DNA from: Salibacter sp031581065
GTDB lineage: Bacteria; Bacteroidota; Bacteroidia; Flavobacteriales_G; Salibacteraceae
DNA: 64,000 nt
Reading direction: 5' to 3'
Assembly (NCBI RefSeq): GCF_031581065.1
Contig: NZ_JAVLBN010000003.1
Coordinates: 1 to 64,000 of the forward strand
Shown: piece after piece, positions 1-9,115 of the stretch
How the letters are laid out: the number at the start of each line of letters is the position of its first letter
Position numbering within the stretch: the first letter of the stretch is position 1
Notes under the pieces: generated by a model
Seen by the model: the letters and a program-made list of their open reading frames with translations, nothing else
The model's database searches: none
Told to the model about the DNA's origin: nothing
Translations under genes and position numbers: made by a program

Positions 1-3000
1 AATAGCCGGAAATGAGGCTAATGAAGTAGAGCTTGAAGATGGAGCATTTTGGATATCAGCACTCCCTTCTTCACCTAATAATGTGGAGTTTGGCGATGTT
101 GATTTAGACGATGGAGATACAGCTATCCTGGTTTCTCCTCAGTTTTCAGACCTTCCCGATGCGGATAATCGTATTCGCTTTGAAGCGGCATTTGAAGATG
201 CCAGTTCAAACACTAGCGAATTGATAATCGGTGTAATGTCAGATCCCAATGATCCTTCTACGTTTGTCGAATTGCAAAGAGTTACTTCGAATACAGATGA
301 TGTTTTTAATTCTTATACCGTTGACCTTGATAATGCTGCAAGTATAGGGTCAGCACAATATATTGCAATTGCATCAGGTGCTGATGACAGTAATTTTGAT
401 GAGATTGCTTTTGATGATTTTGTGTATGAAGAAATCCCAACGTGCTTTCAACCTGTAATGGCATCTGCTTCATCTATTTCAACTTCAGAGTTAGAAGTGA
501 ATTGGACACCATCTACACAATCAGCAGCAACTGATTTTGTGATTGAGTACGGATCTGTTGGTTTTACACCTGGTATGGGTGATAGCCTTATCACGCAAAA
601 CCCTAATGCTGATACAATTACAGGTTTAATGAGCGGAACGTCTTATGACGTGTATGTTACGGCTGTTTGTGGTGCTGGGGACACGAGCTTTGTAGAAGGC
701 CCATCAACGGCAACTACTTATTTCAATGCTCCATACTTTGAAGACTTTGAAGGTCTTTCAAGTGGAATTGAAGGAGGAACATTTGGAAACGGTTGGGTTG
801 ACGTGTCTTCAACAGATTTTGACTGGCACTCAAATACTGGAACGACCACTTCAAGTAGTACTGGTCCTAACGGAGACCATACTTCAGGTAATGGAGTTTA
901 CCTTTACAGTGAAGCTTCTAATGGCTCAGCAGGAGACACAGCAATATTAGAGTCTCCATTTGTGAATATTTCTTCACTGACTAATCCTTATATGTCTTTC
1001 TGGTATCACAGACATGGTGCAGATTATCTTACTGGATACATCGATATCTGGGATGGTTCATCATGGACTACGATTGACTCGATTGTTGGAGAAACACAAA
1101 CCGCAGAGTCTGATCCTTACCTAAAGAAAGAACTCGATCTATCATCTTACAGTGGCGATGTTAAGTTCCGCTTCTGGCACATCAAAGATGACTTTGAAGC
1201 AGATTGGTCAATTGACGATGTAGAAGTTTTCAATAAACCTAATGATGATATTGGTGTTATTGGTTTTGTTGGTGATACTGCGCTTTGTGGAGACAGTAAC
1301 ACAGCAATAACTGTAATAGTAGAGAACTTTGGTTTAGCTGATCAAAGTGGATTTGACATTACAGTTGACTGGACAGGGTCAGCTTCAGGTACAGCTACTA
1401 CAACATATAATAACACATTGGTAGCAGGAACAACTGATACGGTAATTGTTGATTCAGTAAACACAGTACTTGGTGGTACGTTTAATCTAGAAGGTTACAC
1501 AATGCTATCTGGTGATGCAGTTGTATCAAATGACACTGCAACGTCACCAACTGTAACATTTGATCCGTTACCTGCATCACCAAGCTTACCATCAATGGTA
1601 TCTACCTGTAATGGAACCGATACCACACTTGTTGTGAATTCAACATCTACAGAAAGGGTTACATGGTATGATGCTGGTATGAATTTCGTTAAGTACGGAG
1701 ATTCAGCTTCTTTCACAGTAACTCAGAATGATACAGCATATGCAACTATCCAACCATATGTTGGTGATAATGTAGGTCCTGCAAACTATTCAGCGCTCGG
1801 GTCAGGTGGACCTTATTCATTTTTCACTTCTGGCCTGGAGTTCGATGTTAACCAGGAAGTTACAATTGATTCTGTTACTGTTTTTGTTACAGGAGCAGGT
1901 GATGTTCACGTTAATATTGAAGATAATTCCGGAAACCCTGTTGGTTCAACTGTTGTTTCAGTTAACCCAACTACAAGTGACGAGGAAATTACGATCCCCG
2001 TTGGAATTACTGTTCCAGCAGGAACGGGGTATGAAATGAATGCAACCGGTTCAACTGTTTCAGACTTGTACAGGAATAGTGGCGGTGCTTCATTCCCTTA
2101 TACTAGTACTAATGGTTATGCAACAATAACAGACGGCACTTTAGCCGGATATTATTATTACTTCTATGACTGGGTGCTTTCTGACTCAGACTGCGAAAGT
2201 GCTCCTGCAAGAGTTACATTTGAGTCTAATCCGATCCCTACAGTATCTCTCGGTAACGATACAGCATATTGCGAAGGAGATGCGTTCAATATCACACTAG
2301 ATGCAGGAAACGCTGGTGCTACTTACAACTGGAGTGATAACTCAACCAATCAAACACTTGTAGTAGATACAGCAGGTACATACTGGGTTGAAGTTACAAG
2401 TGCTGGTGGATGTGTAGATACAGATACTCTTGAAGTAACAGAAAACGCACTTCCAATGGTAAGTCTTGGAAATGATACAGCTTACTGTGCAGGAGATGCG
2501 TTTAGCACTACACTAGATGCAGGCAATGCTGGAGCTACATACAACTGGAGCGATAACTCAACCAATCAAACACTTGCAGTAGATACAGCAGGTACATACT
2601 GGGTTGAGGTTACAAACGCAAATGGTTGTGTGAGTACTGACACGCTAGAGGTAACAGAAAACGCACTTCCAATGGTGGACCTTGGAAATGATACAGCATA
2701 CTGTGCAGGTGATGCATTCAGTATAACATTGGATGCAGGAAATGCTGGTGCTACTTATAACTGGAGCGATAACTCAACTGGTCAGACCCTTACTGTAAAT
2801 ACAGCAGGTACATACTGGGTTGAGGTAACAAACGCTGGCGGCTGTGTGAGCACAGATACGCTAGAAGTAACAGAAAGCTCAGTGCCAACTGTATCGCTCA
2901 ATGATGCAGATATTTGTGCTGATGAAACTGCTACCCTAGATGCAGGAGCTGGATTTGCCAGCTACAACTGGAGTACAGGAGAAACAACACAAACGATCAC

Positions 3001-3580
3001 TGTGTCATCAGATGATTCGTATGATGTTACCGTGACAAATGCAGCAGGATGTGAAGGAGAAGCATCAGCAGTAGTTACAGTTAATCCTCTACCGGTAGTT
3101 GACCTTGGAAATGACACATCAATGTCTCCAGGTTACACGATTACACTGGATGCAGGATCTGACGGAGACACATACAACTGGAACACAGGTGCATCAACTC
3201 AAACAGTAGATGTTGAGTATGGAGATGTACCAGCAGAGTTCTCAGTAGAAGTGACTTCAGCTGAAGGCTGTGTGTCAACCGACACGATTTACATCGATGC
3301 CAACACAGGAGTTAGAGACCTTGTTAAAGGATCTATCAAATTGTATCCAAACCCAACGCGTGGAAACGCTAAGCTGGATATGACACTCACTGAAGGAGGC
3401 GAGATGATGATCGAAGTTTACAGTATTTCTGGTCAATTACTCGATCAGGTACAATACGGAGCTTCAGCAGGTCAACAAATCGTACCGGTTGATATGAGTA
3501 ACTACGAAAACGGTATGTATATCATCAATGTGAAATTGAATGACGAGAGTATTTCTCAATTCAACGTTACGAAGATGTAG
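1..3580 (+). CDS. T9SS sorting-domain surface protein, 5' end outside window
   Basis: The frame is open from base 2 onward with no stop before the GTG at 83, so this is the 3' part of a longer gene rather than a complete one. Visible domains: a beta-sandwich, a fibronectin type III-like segment (about 125-210, counted from base 83), a MAM/jelly-roll-like segment with 'YFEDFEG', a CARDB-like stretch, then Ig/PKD-like repeats, and a C-terminal type A sorting domain starting at 'LYPNPTRGNAKLDM' and ending 'QFNVTKM'. The sorting domain indicates export through the outer membrane by the type IX system and cell-surface attachment or release. Three Ig-like repeats (bases 2243-2890) are nearly identical; two more are diverged. 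No catalytic motif is seen, so an adhesin or structural role is likely but inferred. It is followed by a strong hairpin terminator. Confidence 0.85.
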   Translation, partial: IAGNEANEVELEDGAFWISALPSSPNNVEFGDVDLDDGDTAILVSPQFSDLPDADNRIRFEAAFEDASSNTSELIIGVMSDPNDPSTFVELQRVTSNTDDVFNSYTVDLDNAASIGSAQYIAIASGADDSNFDEIAFDDFVYEEIPTCFQPVMASASSISTSELEVNWTPSTQSAATDFVIEYGSVGFTPGMGDSLITQNPNADTITGLMSGTSYDVYVTAVCGAGDTSFVEGPSTATTYFNAPYFEDFEGLSSGIEGGTFGNGWVDVSSTDFDWHSNTGTTTSSSTGPNGDHTSGNGVYLYSEASNGSAGDTAILESPFVNISSLTNPYMSFWYHRHGADYLTGYIDIWDGSSWTTIDSIVGETQTAESDPYLKKELDLSSYSGDVKFRFWHIKDDFEADWSIDDVEVFNKPNDDIGVIGFVGDTALCGDSNTAITVIVENFGLADQSGFDITVDWTGSASGTATTTYNNTLVAGTTDTVIVDSVNTVLGGTFNLEGYTMLSGDAVVSNDTATSPTVTFDPLPASPSLPSMVSTCNGTDTTLVVNSTSTERVTWYDAGMNFVKYGDSASFTVTQNDTAYATIQPYVGDNVGPANYSALGSGGPYSFFTSGLEFDVNQEVTIDSVTVFVTGAGDVHVNIEDNSGNPVGSTVVSVNPTTSDEEITIPVGITVPAGTGYEMNATGSTVSDLYRNSGGASFPYTSTNGYATITDGTLAGYYYYFYDWVLSDSDCESAPARVTFESNPIPTVSLGNDTAYCEGDAFNITLDAGNAGATYNWSDNSTNQTLVVDTAGTYWVEVTSAGGCVDTDTLEVTENALPMVSLGNDTAYCAGDAFSTTLDAGNAGATYNWSDNSTNQTLAVDTAGTYWVEVTNANGCVSTDTLEVTENALPMVDLGNDTAYCAGDAFSITLDAGNAGATYNWSDNSTGQTLTVNTAGTYWVEVTNAGGCVSTDTLEVTESSVPTVSLNDADICADETATLDAGAGFASYNWSTGETTQTITVSSDDSYDVTVTNAAGCEGEASAVVTVNPLPVVDLGNDTSMSPGYTITLDAGSDGDTYNWNTGASTQTVDVEYGDVPAEFSVEVTSAEGCVSTDTIYIDANTGVRDLVKGSIKLYPNPTRGNAKLDMTLTEGGEMMIEVYSISGQLLDQVQYGASAGQQIVPVDMSNYENGMYIINVKLNDESISQFNVTKM
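2243..2890 (+). repeat. three tandem 216-bp coding repeats
   Basis: Three consecutive 72-residue units start at 2243, 2459 and 2675. Each begins V(S/D)LGNDTAYC and contains 'AGATYNWSDNST' and 'TAGTYWVEVT'. DNA identity is high as well as protein identity, which suggests recent duplication or gene conversion. Diverged units follow down to about 3300. Confidence 0.9.
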
Positions 3581-3602
3581 TCTGGAAACTCATAGATAAT
3601 TG

Positions 3603-3636
3603 AAAAGGGCATCGGCTTAGCTGATGCCCTTTTTTA
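3603..3636 (+). terminator. rho-independent terminator after the surface protein gene
   Basis: AAAAGGGCATC pairs with GATGCCCTTTT, extended by GC/GC around a TTA loop, and runs into a T-tract. It lies 23 bases after the stop codon at 3580. Confidence 0.85.
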
Positions 3637-3876
3637 TTTACAGTATAAATAACCAGTATACCTAAGTGTAAATACCTTATTCTACTTTGTAGAATCTATA
3701 ATTAAAAGAATAATGAACTTTTCTTCAACTGGCCAATAGGCTTATTACCAATATATAATATTGAGCCTTAAAAAACTTTGGGGTAAAGAAGGGTTCATTG
3801 ATTTTACCAACTTGAGAGTTTAAGAATACTCAATTAAAAACTGTTTGTTTGAATTACCTGATACAGCATAATTTAG

Positions 3877-4614
3877 TTAATCCCTTGACTGTAAGCGGGC
3901 GAGCAACTTAAGCAGCTCCAGATAGAGCCATACCAGCGTTACCATCAATCCAAAAGCGCCAAACCATTCCATATATTTGGGAGCTCCTGACTTTGCACCA
4001 CGCTCAATAAAATCGAAGTCGAGTAATAAGTTGAATGCTGCTACACCCACAATTACCAGGTTGATTCCGATCATCATCCAGGATGTGTTTTGCAAACTCA
4101 AAAAAGAACCGCCAAAAAAGCCCATCACCATGTTGATGATGTACATAAGAGCAATTCCGCCAGTTGCGGCCATTATTCCAGATCGCAACTTCTTGTTGAC
4201 TTTGATGATTCCGGTTCTGTAGAGAAAAAGCATTGCAAAAAACACACCTATTGTGGAGGCTACTGCCTGGAAAACAATACTTCCCCCGCCAAAACTTTGG
4301 CTGATGTAGAGTGATATACCACCAAGAGCCATTCCTTCAAGCAAAGCGTAAACGGGAGCTGATATAGGCGATAAATTTGGTTTGAAAGAAGTCACCAATG
4401 CTGCGATTAATCCGCCAATAATACCAACCCACATCAATGTTGTACTGGGGTTTAGCCATGTGTAAGAAGCGCTGGCTAAAACGAGTAGAGTCAATAGAAT
4501 TGTCTTGTTGACAGTTCCCGCAATTGTCATAGCTCCATCTGCGGTTGAACTTTTTGTAGCTTCTTTAAATGCTTTCGAGTTAAAAGCTGGGTTTGAAGAT
4601 TGTATTTGTCTCAT
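3877..4614 (-). CDS. Bax inhibitor-1/YccA family membrane protein
   Basis: A 245-residue protein with about seven hydrophobic segments after a polar N-terminus (MRQIQSSNPAFNSKAF). The N-terminal pattern, the length and the final acidic/amphipathic segment ('YMEWFGAFGLMVTLVWLY') fit the bacterial BI-1/YccA family, which resides in the inner membrane. YccA of E. coli interacts with the FtsH protease and some homologues leak calcium; which applies here is unknown. It lies 49 bases downstream of dut in the same orientation. The roughly 240 bases beyond its stop contain only weak hairpins. Confidence 0.85.
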   Translation of the reverse strand: MRQIQSSNPAFNSKAFKEATKSSTADGAMTIAGTVNKTILLTLLVLASASYTWLNPSTTLMWVGIIGGLIAALVTSFKPNLSPISAPVYALLEGMALGGISLYISQSFGGGSIVFQAVASTIGVFFAMLFLYRTGIIKVNKKLRSGIMAATGGIALMYIINMVMGFFGGSFLSLQNTSWMMIGINLVIVGVAAFNLLLDFDFIERGAKSGAPKYMEWFGAFGLMVTLVWLYLELLKLLARLQSRD

Positions 4615-4663
4615 TGTTATTTTCAGTTTATTGAGATTCTAAACGACTTGTAGAATGAATTGG

Positions 4664-5098
4664 TTACTTTTTCCCGGTTGAGCCGAATCCGCCTTCTCCA
4701 CGGTCACTGTCTTCGAGTGAATTTACTTCTCTCCATTCAACCTGTTCGTGTTTTGCTATGACCATTTGCGCCACACGCTCCCCATCTTCAATCGTTACGT
4801 CCTCATTGGATAAATTCACGAGCAATACACCAATTTCTCCACGATAATCGGCATCGATTGTGCCCGGAGCATTCAAAACTGTAATCCCTTGTTTAAATGC
4901 GAGTCCTGATCGCGGCCTAATCTGAGCCTCATAGCCCGCCTTTAACTCCATAAAAAGCCCCGTCTTGATCAATGTCCGTTCAAGTGGCTTGAGCGTTACA
5001 GGAGCATCTAAATTAGCTCGCAGATCCATCCCGGCACTCTGCTCAGTAGCGTAGTGCGGTAGTTTGTGTTTGCCTTTGTTGACAATTTTTACGTTCAT
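4664..5098 (-). CDS. dut: dUTP diphosphatase
   Basis: A 144-residue trimeric dUTPase that hydrolyses dUTP to dUMP and pyrophosphate, keeping uracil out of DNA and feeding dTMP synthesis. The conserved motifs are present in order: 'SAGMDLRA' (motif 1), 'RPRSGLA' (2), 'NAPGTIDADYRGE' (3, with the catalytic Asp), 'GERVAQMV' (4) and the C-terminal Gly-rich lid 'RGEGGFGSTG' (5). Length is normal. Its ATG overlaps the stop of the upstream flippase gene as ATGA, so the two are probably translationally coupled. Confidence 0.97.
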   Translation of the reverse strand: MNVKIVNKGKHKLPHYATEQSAGMDLRANLDAPVTLKPLERTLIKTGLFMELKAGYEAQIRPRSGLAFKQGITVLNAPGTIDADYRGEIGVLLVNLSNEDVTIEDGERVAQMVIAKHEQVEWREVNSLEDSDRGEGGFGSTGKK

Positions 5099-6576
5099 AA
5101 TAACTGTTTAATGCGTTTGCGTTCAATGGTCAGAACCGTAAACAGGAAGACGAGAAGTATTCCTGTGTTCAGGGTGTATTTCATCCAGCCTTCAAGTTCT
5201 GGAATCGTGCTGAGTCCATAGAGAGCTACAGCATAAGCCAAATAACCTAAAACTCTTTTTAGGTCGTATGGAATTGGGTTGTGTTTTTGGCCAAAGAAGT
5301 ACGATAAATAACACATACTGGCATAGGCTGCAAAAGTAGCCCATGCGGCTCCTTCATAGCCCATTTGCGGAATGAGCATGTAGTTGAGCACAACTGTAAT
5401 GATGGCTCCAACTACAGCAAGATAAGCACCGTAAATTGTCAGGTTTTTAATCTTGTACCAAACACTCAGGTTGTAAGTCCAACCGAGGAAAATGTTGGCT
5501 AAAAGTAAAATTGGAACAATGTGTAATCCTTTCCAGTATTCCTCTCTTCCCAAAAAGTGTTTAAACAAATCGAGGTACATGAGTACGAATAAAAACATTC
5601 CCGATACGATGATGGTAAACCAGTTCATGACATCGGCATAGGCGTGAGCCGCACCTTGTTGTTTTGCTCTAGAAAAGAAGAACGGCTCTACGGCATAGCG
5701 AAATGCCTGAATGAAGAGCGTGATTACGATGGAGAGTTTGTAAACACCTCCATAGATTCCAACCTGTGACTTTGCTGCTGTTTCACCGATTTCAGGTTCC
5801 AGAATTACGCGAATGAGTCTCCTGTCAAGTGTTTCGTTGATGATGCCGGCAAAACCTGCAACCATAACGGGCAGTGCATAGATCAAAAGTGTTTTGATTT
5901 GCTGTGAGTCGAGTTTGAAGTGTACGAGCCTAAAGGTTGGTGATAGCGCGATAAACTTGATTCCGCTCGCAATCAGGTTGGCGATAAACACATATCCCAC
6001 ACCAATAGCCGGGTTGTAAAATGTGTCGATAACCCAGTTTGAAGTTCCTTCACGAGCTTCCGGAATGAGGTATCCGATGAAAAACAAGTTGAGCCCGATG
6101 TTGACGCCAATATTCAGGAAGTTGATAACAGCAAACTTCACTGATTTTTCATCTTTCCTTAGTTTGGCTAGCGGAATTGCCGATAATGCATCAAAACCGA
6201 GAGCCAGCCCCATCCACACGATGTACTCGGGGTTTTGCTCATATCCAATCCAGTCGGCCAGGAGGTTCTGACCGAAAATAATAATAATGAAAAAGATGAC
6301 GGTGCTGTAAGACAAAAAGCCCAGCACGTTGCCAATTACTTTGTTGCTATCAGTGTTATGTTCGTTGATGTAGCGGAAATAGGCGGTTTCAAGCCCCCAT
6401 GTGAGTAAGACAGCAAAAAAAGCTGAGAGTGCATAAATTTCAGTGATAACACCGTAATCAGCTGTGATGAATTGAGTCGTGTGCAGCGGCACCAATAGGT
6501 AGTTGAGAAACCGACCCAGCATGCTCGATAAGCCGTAAATAGCGGTTTGACCTGCCAGTTTTTTTAGTGCTGCCAT
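5095..6576 (-). CDS. polysaccharide/oligosaccharide flippase (MOP superfamily)
   Basis: A 493-residue integral membrane protein with about 12-14 hydrophobic segments. It starts 'AALKKLAGQTAIYGLSSML', the typical start of Wzx/RfbX-like lipid-linked oligosaccharide flippases in Bacteroidota. It probably moves a lipid-linked glycan across the inner membrane. The dut gene follows with a 4-base overlap. No glycosyltransferases are adjacent, so the substrate cannot be deduced. Two copies of the dispersed motif GGTTCTGACC fall inside this gene (5128 and 6264), coding VLT and GQN respectively. Confidence 0.88.
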   Translation of the reverse strand: MAALKKLAGQTAIYGLSSMLGRFLNYLLVPLHTTQFITADYGVITEIYALSAFFAVLLTWGLETAYFRYINEHNTDSNKVIGNVLGFLSYSTVIFFIIIIFGQNLLADWIGYEQNPEYIVWMGLALGFDALSAIPLAKLRKDEKSVKFAVINFLNIGVNIGLNLFFIGYLIPEAREGTSNWVIDTFYNPAIGVGYVFIANLIASGIKFIALSPTFRLVHFKLDSQQIKTLLIYALPVMVAGFAGIINETLDRRLIRVILEPEIGETAAKSQVGIYGGVYKLSIVITLFIQAFRYAVEPFFFSRAKQQGAAHAYADVMNWFTIIVSGMFLFVLMYLDLFKHFLGREEYWKGLHIVPILLLANIFLGWTYNLSVWYKIKNLTIYGAYLAVVGAIITVVLNYMLIPQMGYEGAAWATFAAYASMCYLSYFFGQKHNPIPYDLKRVLGYLAYAVALYGLSTIPELEGWMKYTLNTGILLVFLFTVLTIERKRIKQLL

Positions 6577-6592
6577 GAATTGATTTGTAGCT

Positions 6593-6600
6593 CAAAAGTA
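6593..6600 (-). promoter_or_regulatory. candidate -7 element (TACTTTTG) for flippase-dut
   Basis: Read on the minus strand, TACTTTTG matches the Bacteroidota sigma-A -7 consensus TAnnTTTG and lies 17 bases upstream of the flippase ATG. No clear -33 TTG is seen at the expected distance. Confidence 0.4.
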
Positions 6601-6643
6601 AAATTTAAAATCGGGTTGTGGGGAGAAGAAGCATTGTAACAAA

Positions 6644-6785
6644 GGGGGTGTATCAAAAAGCTTCTATGAGATAAAAAAAGACTCGTGTTTTAAAGGCATT
6701 AATCCAGTATTTTTAGCTACTACAAATTCTTAAGTAGCTTTTTAAAACCGAAAAATGTGAGATTTTTCGGTTTTGATACACCCCC
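6644..6785. mobile_element. MITE-like element with 15-bp perfect terminal inverted repeats
   Basis: GGGGGTGTATCAAAA (6644-6658) and its exact reverse complement TTTTGATACACCCCC (6771-6785) bound a 142-bp block without coding capacity. Just inside the right end is a 13-bp perfect stem (6744-6756 with 6762-6774, loop GTGAG), and further in a 7-bp stem (6715-6721 with 6733-6739). Terminal sequences of the type G-rich/TGTNTCAAAA with a subterminal hairpin recall IS1182-family ends, so this may be a non-autonomous derivative; the family assignment is an inference. No clear target-site duplication is seen. It sits between the flippase promoter region and the 3' end of the crotonase gene. Confidence 0.6.
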
Positions 6786-6805
6786 TGTGAAAAGTATACT
6801 TTGAT

Positions 6806-7588
6806 TTATTCGCCTTTAAAGTTCGGCTTGCGCTTTTCCAGGAAAGCTGAAGTTCCTTCTTTGAAATCTGCTGTTCCAAAAGAGTTTCCAAACTGGTTGA
6901 TCTCTTCTTCAAAACCGTTTTTTCCTTCATCAAAGCCTGCATTAATCGCTTTGATAGCATTTCCAATGGCTTTAGGAGAATTCTTTTTGATGGCTTTTGC
7001 AATTTCCTCGCACTTTTCGAGAAGTTCACTCTGGAAAGTAACATGGTTGACGAGACCCCAGTGATGAGCATCTTCAGCATTGATCATGACTGCTGTAGCA
7101 ACCATCTCAATCGCTTTTCCTTTTCCAACGAGCTGAGCGAGACGTTGAGTTCCTCCGTAACCCGGAATAACACCGAGAGAAACTTCAGGCAGTCCCATTT
7201 TGGCGTTTTCTGATGCCACGCGGATGTGACAACTCATAGCCAATTCGAGTCCGCCACCGAGAGCAAAACCGTTTACGGCTGCAATTACAGGCTTCCTGAG
7301 TGACTCAACCAAATCGAATAACTTCTTGTGGCCGTCAGCACTCAGTGATTTTCCTTCTTCAACACTGTAGTTTGCAAATTCCTTGATATCAGCACCTGCA
7401 ACAAAAGCTTTTTCGCCAGATCCGGTTAAAATGATCACCTGAATATCATTATTTGCCTCACCATCTTTGAAAGCCTGAGAGAGCTCGCCAATGGTCTCGC
7501 GATTAAGCGCGTTGAGTTGCTTGGGGCGGTTTATCGTGATGTATAGAATGTTGTCTTTTGACTCGGTTTGTATGTTGTTATATGCCAT
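6806..7588 (-). CDS. enoyl-CoA hydratase/isomerase (crotonase) family protein
   Basis: A 260-residue crotonase-fold enzyme, normally hydrating trans-2-enoyl-CoA to 3-hydroxyacyl-CoA in fatty-acid or amino-acid degradation. The oxyanion-hole region 'FVAGADIKEF' and 'GGGLELAMSC', and the segment 'GLPEVSLGVIPGYGGTQRL', carry the two glutamates (GGGLE, LPE) that act as catalytic acid/base in short-chain hydratases, so real hydratase activity is likely. The C-terminus ends 'AFLEKRKPNFKGE', as in full-length family members. Physiological substrate is not determinable from context. Confidence 0.92.
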   Translation of the reverse strand: MAYNNIQTESKDNILYITINRPKQLNALNRETIGELSQAFKDGEANNDIQVIILTGSGEKAFVAGADIKEFANYSVEEGKSLSADGHKKLFDLVESLRKPVIAAVNGFALGGGLELAMSCHIRVASENAKMGLPEVSLGVIPGYGGTQRLAQLVGKGKAIEMVATAVMINAEDAHHWGLVNHVTFQSELLEKCEEIAKAIKKNSPKAIGNAIKAINAGFDEGKNGFEEEINQFGNSFGTADFKEGTSAFLEKRKPNFKGE

Positions 7589-7623
7589 TTTAAATGATTT
7601 TTTGTCTGCTCAAAATTATACAT

Positions 7624-9075
7624 TTATTCAGAGCTCAACGGGAGCAAAATAGTGAAAGTGGTGCCTTCATTCACTTTTGTTTGGAAGTTGATTTCGCCTC
7701 CGGCAGCAATTACGATATTCTTCACCATTGCCAATCCAAGGCCCATTCCGCTCGATTTTGTGGTGAAATTCGGACTAAAGATTTTCTCTTTCAATTCATC
7801 AGGAATGCCGCTTCCGTTATCGCTTATTTTCACGACAACATTTGAGTTTGTTTTTTCCAAAAAGATTTTGATTTCGGGCTCTCTTTCATCGGGCACGGCC
7901 TGCAATCCATTTTTGATAAGGTTCGTGAAAGCGCGCAACAGGTGTTGTTTATCGGCAAAAACATAATGGTCAGATCCTTTTACATCAAGCTCGATTGCTC
8001 CGTTGTTGCGGTGCAACTCAATAGCCGAATTGAGGACAGATCTCAAACCAACTTTTTCGTTTTGTGCTTTTGGCATTTTGGCGAAATTGGAGAATTCATT
8101 CGCGATGCTTGAAAGTGTGTCGATTTGCTCAATTAGGTTCTGACCGATAGACTGAATGCGTTCTTCCAGCTCCTCAGGGTTTTGTTTTGCAGTGCGTTGA
8201 AGGTGCTGAATGTTGAGCCGCATTGGCGTGAGCGGATTTTTAATTTCGTGAGCAACCTGCCTGGCCATCTCTTTCCATGCAGATTCACGCTCGCTTTTGG
8301 CGAGTAACTGTGCACTTTTTTCGAGCTCTTCCAGCATCCTGTTGTAGTCGTTGATGAGCTCGCCAATTTCATCTTTGCTGTTCCACTCAATGGGTTCATT
8401 TTTCTTGTTGATGCGCACTTCTTTGAGTTTCGCACTGATTTTTTTGAGCGTGTTGGTGATGTAGTTACTCAGTAGGAAAGCGACAATCGAGGCGAATAAA
8501 AACAACAACACATAAACCTGGGCAAGAGTCAGCAGAAACGAAGAAACTTCATTCTGCATGGTTTGTGAGTCCTTGCGATACGGCAAATTGATAATAGCAA
8601 TTTTCTTGTTGCCGTTCTCCAAAATGAAATAAGCGGAGAGATATTCCTCACCATCGAGCTGTTCCTTTTTGACGATGGATTCGTTGGGTTTGAGTTTGCC
8701 CAAAATTGAATCGTGGAGTGTTTTGGAGAAAACACCTTTTTCAAAAAGTTCAACCTGGGTTGAACCCAGTAAGTCACCATCAGTGGTATACACGTTTAGA
8801 TCAACATCGTGAATTTCAGCCAATTCATGGATTTTGTTTTCCAGCTTTGCATTGACCTCTCTTATTCCGTTTTCAATGGTAAAATATTGCAGCGAAAGCA
8901 TGATCGTGTTTTCCTGCTGCTGCAGTCTGTTTTGGTGAAACTGCTCGTTTCGGTTCTGAAAGAAAGCGTAGGTGGAAATACCGATGACAATGAGCGAAAT
9001 GAGGATGAGCGCCATCATTGAAAGGTAGATGCGCGTACCCAATCCCAGTTTTAATGATTTTTTGCTCTTTGTCAT
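7624..9075 (-). CDS. NtrY-like sensor histidine kinase
   Basis: A 483-residue membrane kinase: TM1 about 14-38, a periplasmic/extracytoplasmic sensor region, TM2 about 180-205, HAMP about 205-255, then HisKA with the H-box 'VAHEIKNPLTPMRLN', and HATPase with N-box 'LIKNGLQAV', G1 'DNGSGIPDEL' and G2 'GMGLGLAMVKN'. The H-box 'HEIKNPLTPM' is the NtrY/NtrB-type signature. No response regulator lies next to it, so the partner is elsewhere. A hairpin directly abuts the start codon (9077-9099). Confidence 0.9.
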   Translation of the reverse strand: MTKSKKSLKLGLGTRIYLSMMALILISLIVIGISTYAFFQNRNEQFHQNRLQQQENTIMLSLQYFTIENGIREVNAKLENKIHELAEIHDVDLNVYTTDGDLLGSTQVELFEKGVFSKTLHDSILGKLKPNESIVKKEQLDGEEYLSAYFILENGNKKIAIINLPYRKDSQTMQNEVSSFLLTLAQVYVLLFLFASIVAFLLSNYITNTLKKISAKLKEVRINKKNEPIEWNSKDEIGELINDYNRMLEELEKSAQLLAKSERESAWKEMARQVAHEIKNPLTPMRLNIQHLQRTAKQNPEELEERIQSIGQNLIEQIDTLSSIANEFSNFAKMPKAQNEKVGLRSVLNSAIELHRNNGAIELDVKGSDHYVFADKQHLLRAFTNLIKNGLQAVPDEREPEIKIFLEKTNSNVVVKISDNGSGIPDELKEKIFSPNFTTKSSGMGLGLAMVKNIVIAAGGEINFQTKVNEGTTFTILLPLSSE

Positions 9076-9076
9076 G

Positions 9077-9099
9077 GCTTATCTTTTCTTCAGATAAGC
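9077..9099 (-). promoter_or_regulatory. hairpin abutting the start codon of the histidine kinase gene
   Basis: On the minus strand GCTTATCT-GAAGAAA-AGATAAGC forms an 8-bp perfect stem that ends one base before the ATG (9075-9073). It lacks a T-tract, so it is not a standard terminator for the upstream OmpA gene. It could occlude translation initiation or be a processing/attenuation site. Confidence 0.4.
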
Positions 9100-9115
9100 A
9101 AAAACCGGGCTAAAG

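Noticed and set aside
83..85. GTG at base 83 as the start of the first gene
   Set aside because: The frame is open without a stop back to base 2 and codes for similar protein sequence, so the gene starts before the window.
3677..3697. Weak hairpin ATTCTA/TAGAAT beyond the BI-1 gene
   Set aside because: Six-base stem without a T-tract on the relevant strand; too weak to call a terminator.
6742..7080. Minus-strand reading frame over the MITE and the end of the crotonase gene
   Set aside because: Its residues are the out-of-frame shadow of the enoyl-CoA hydratase and the inverted-repeat element; it contains no recognisable domain.
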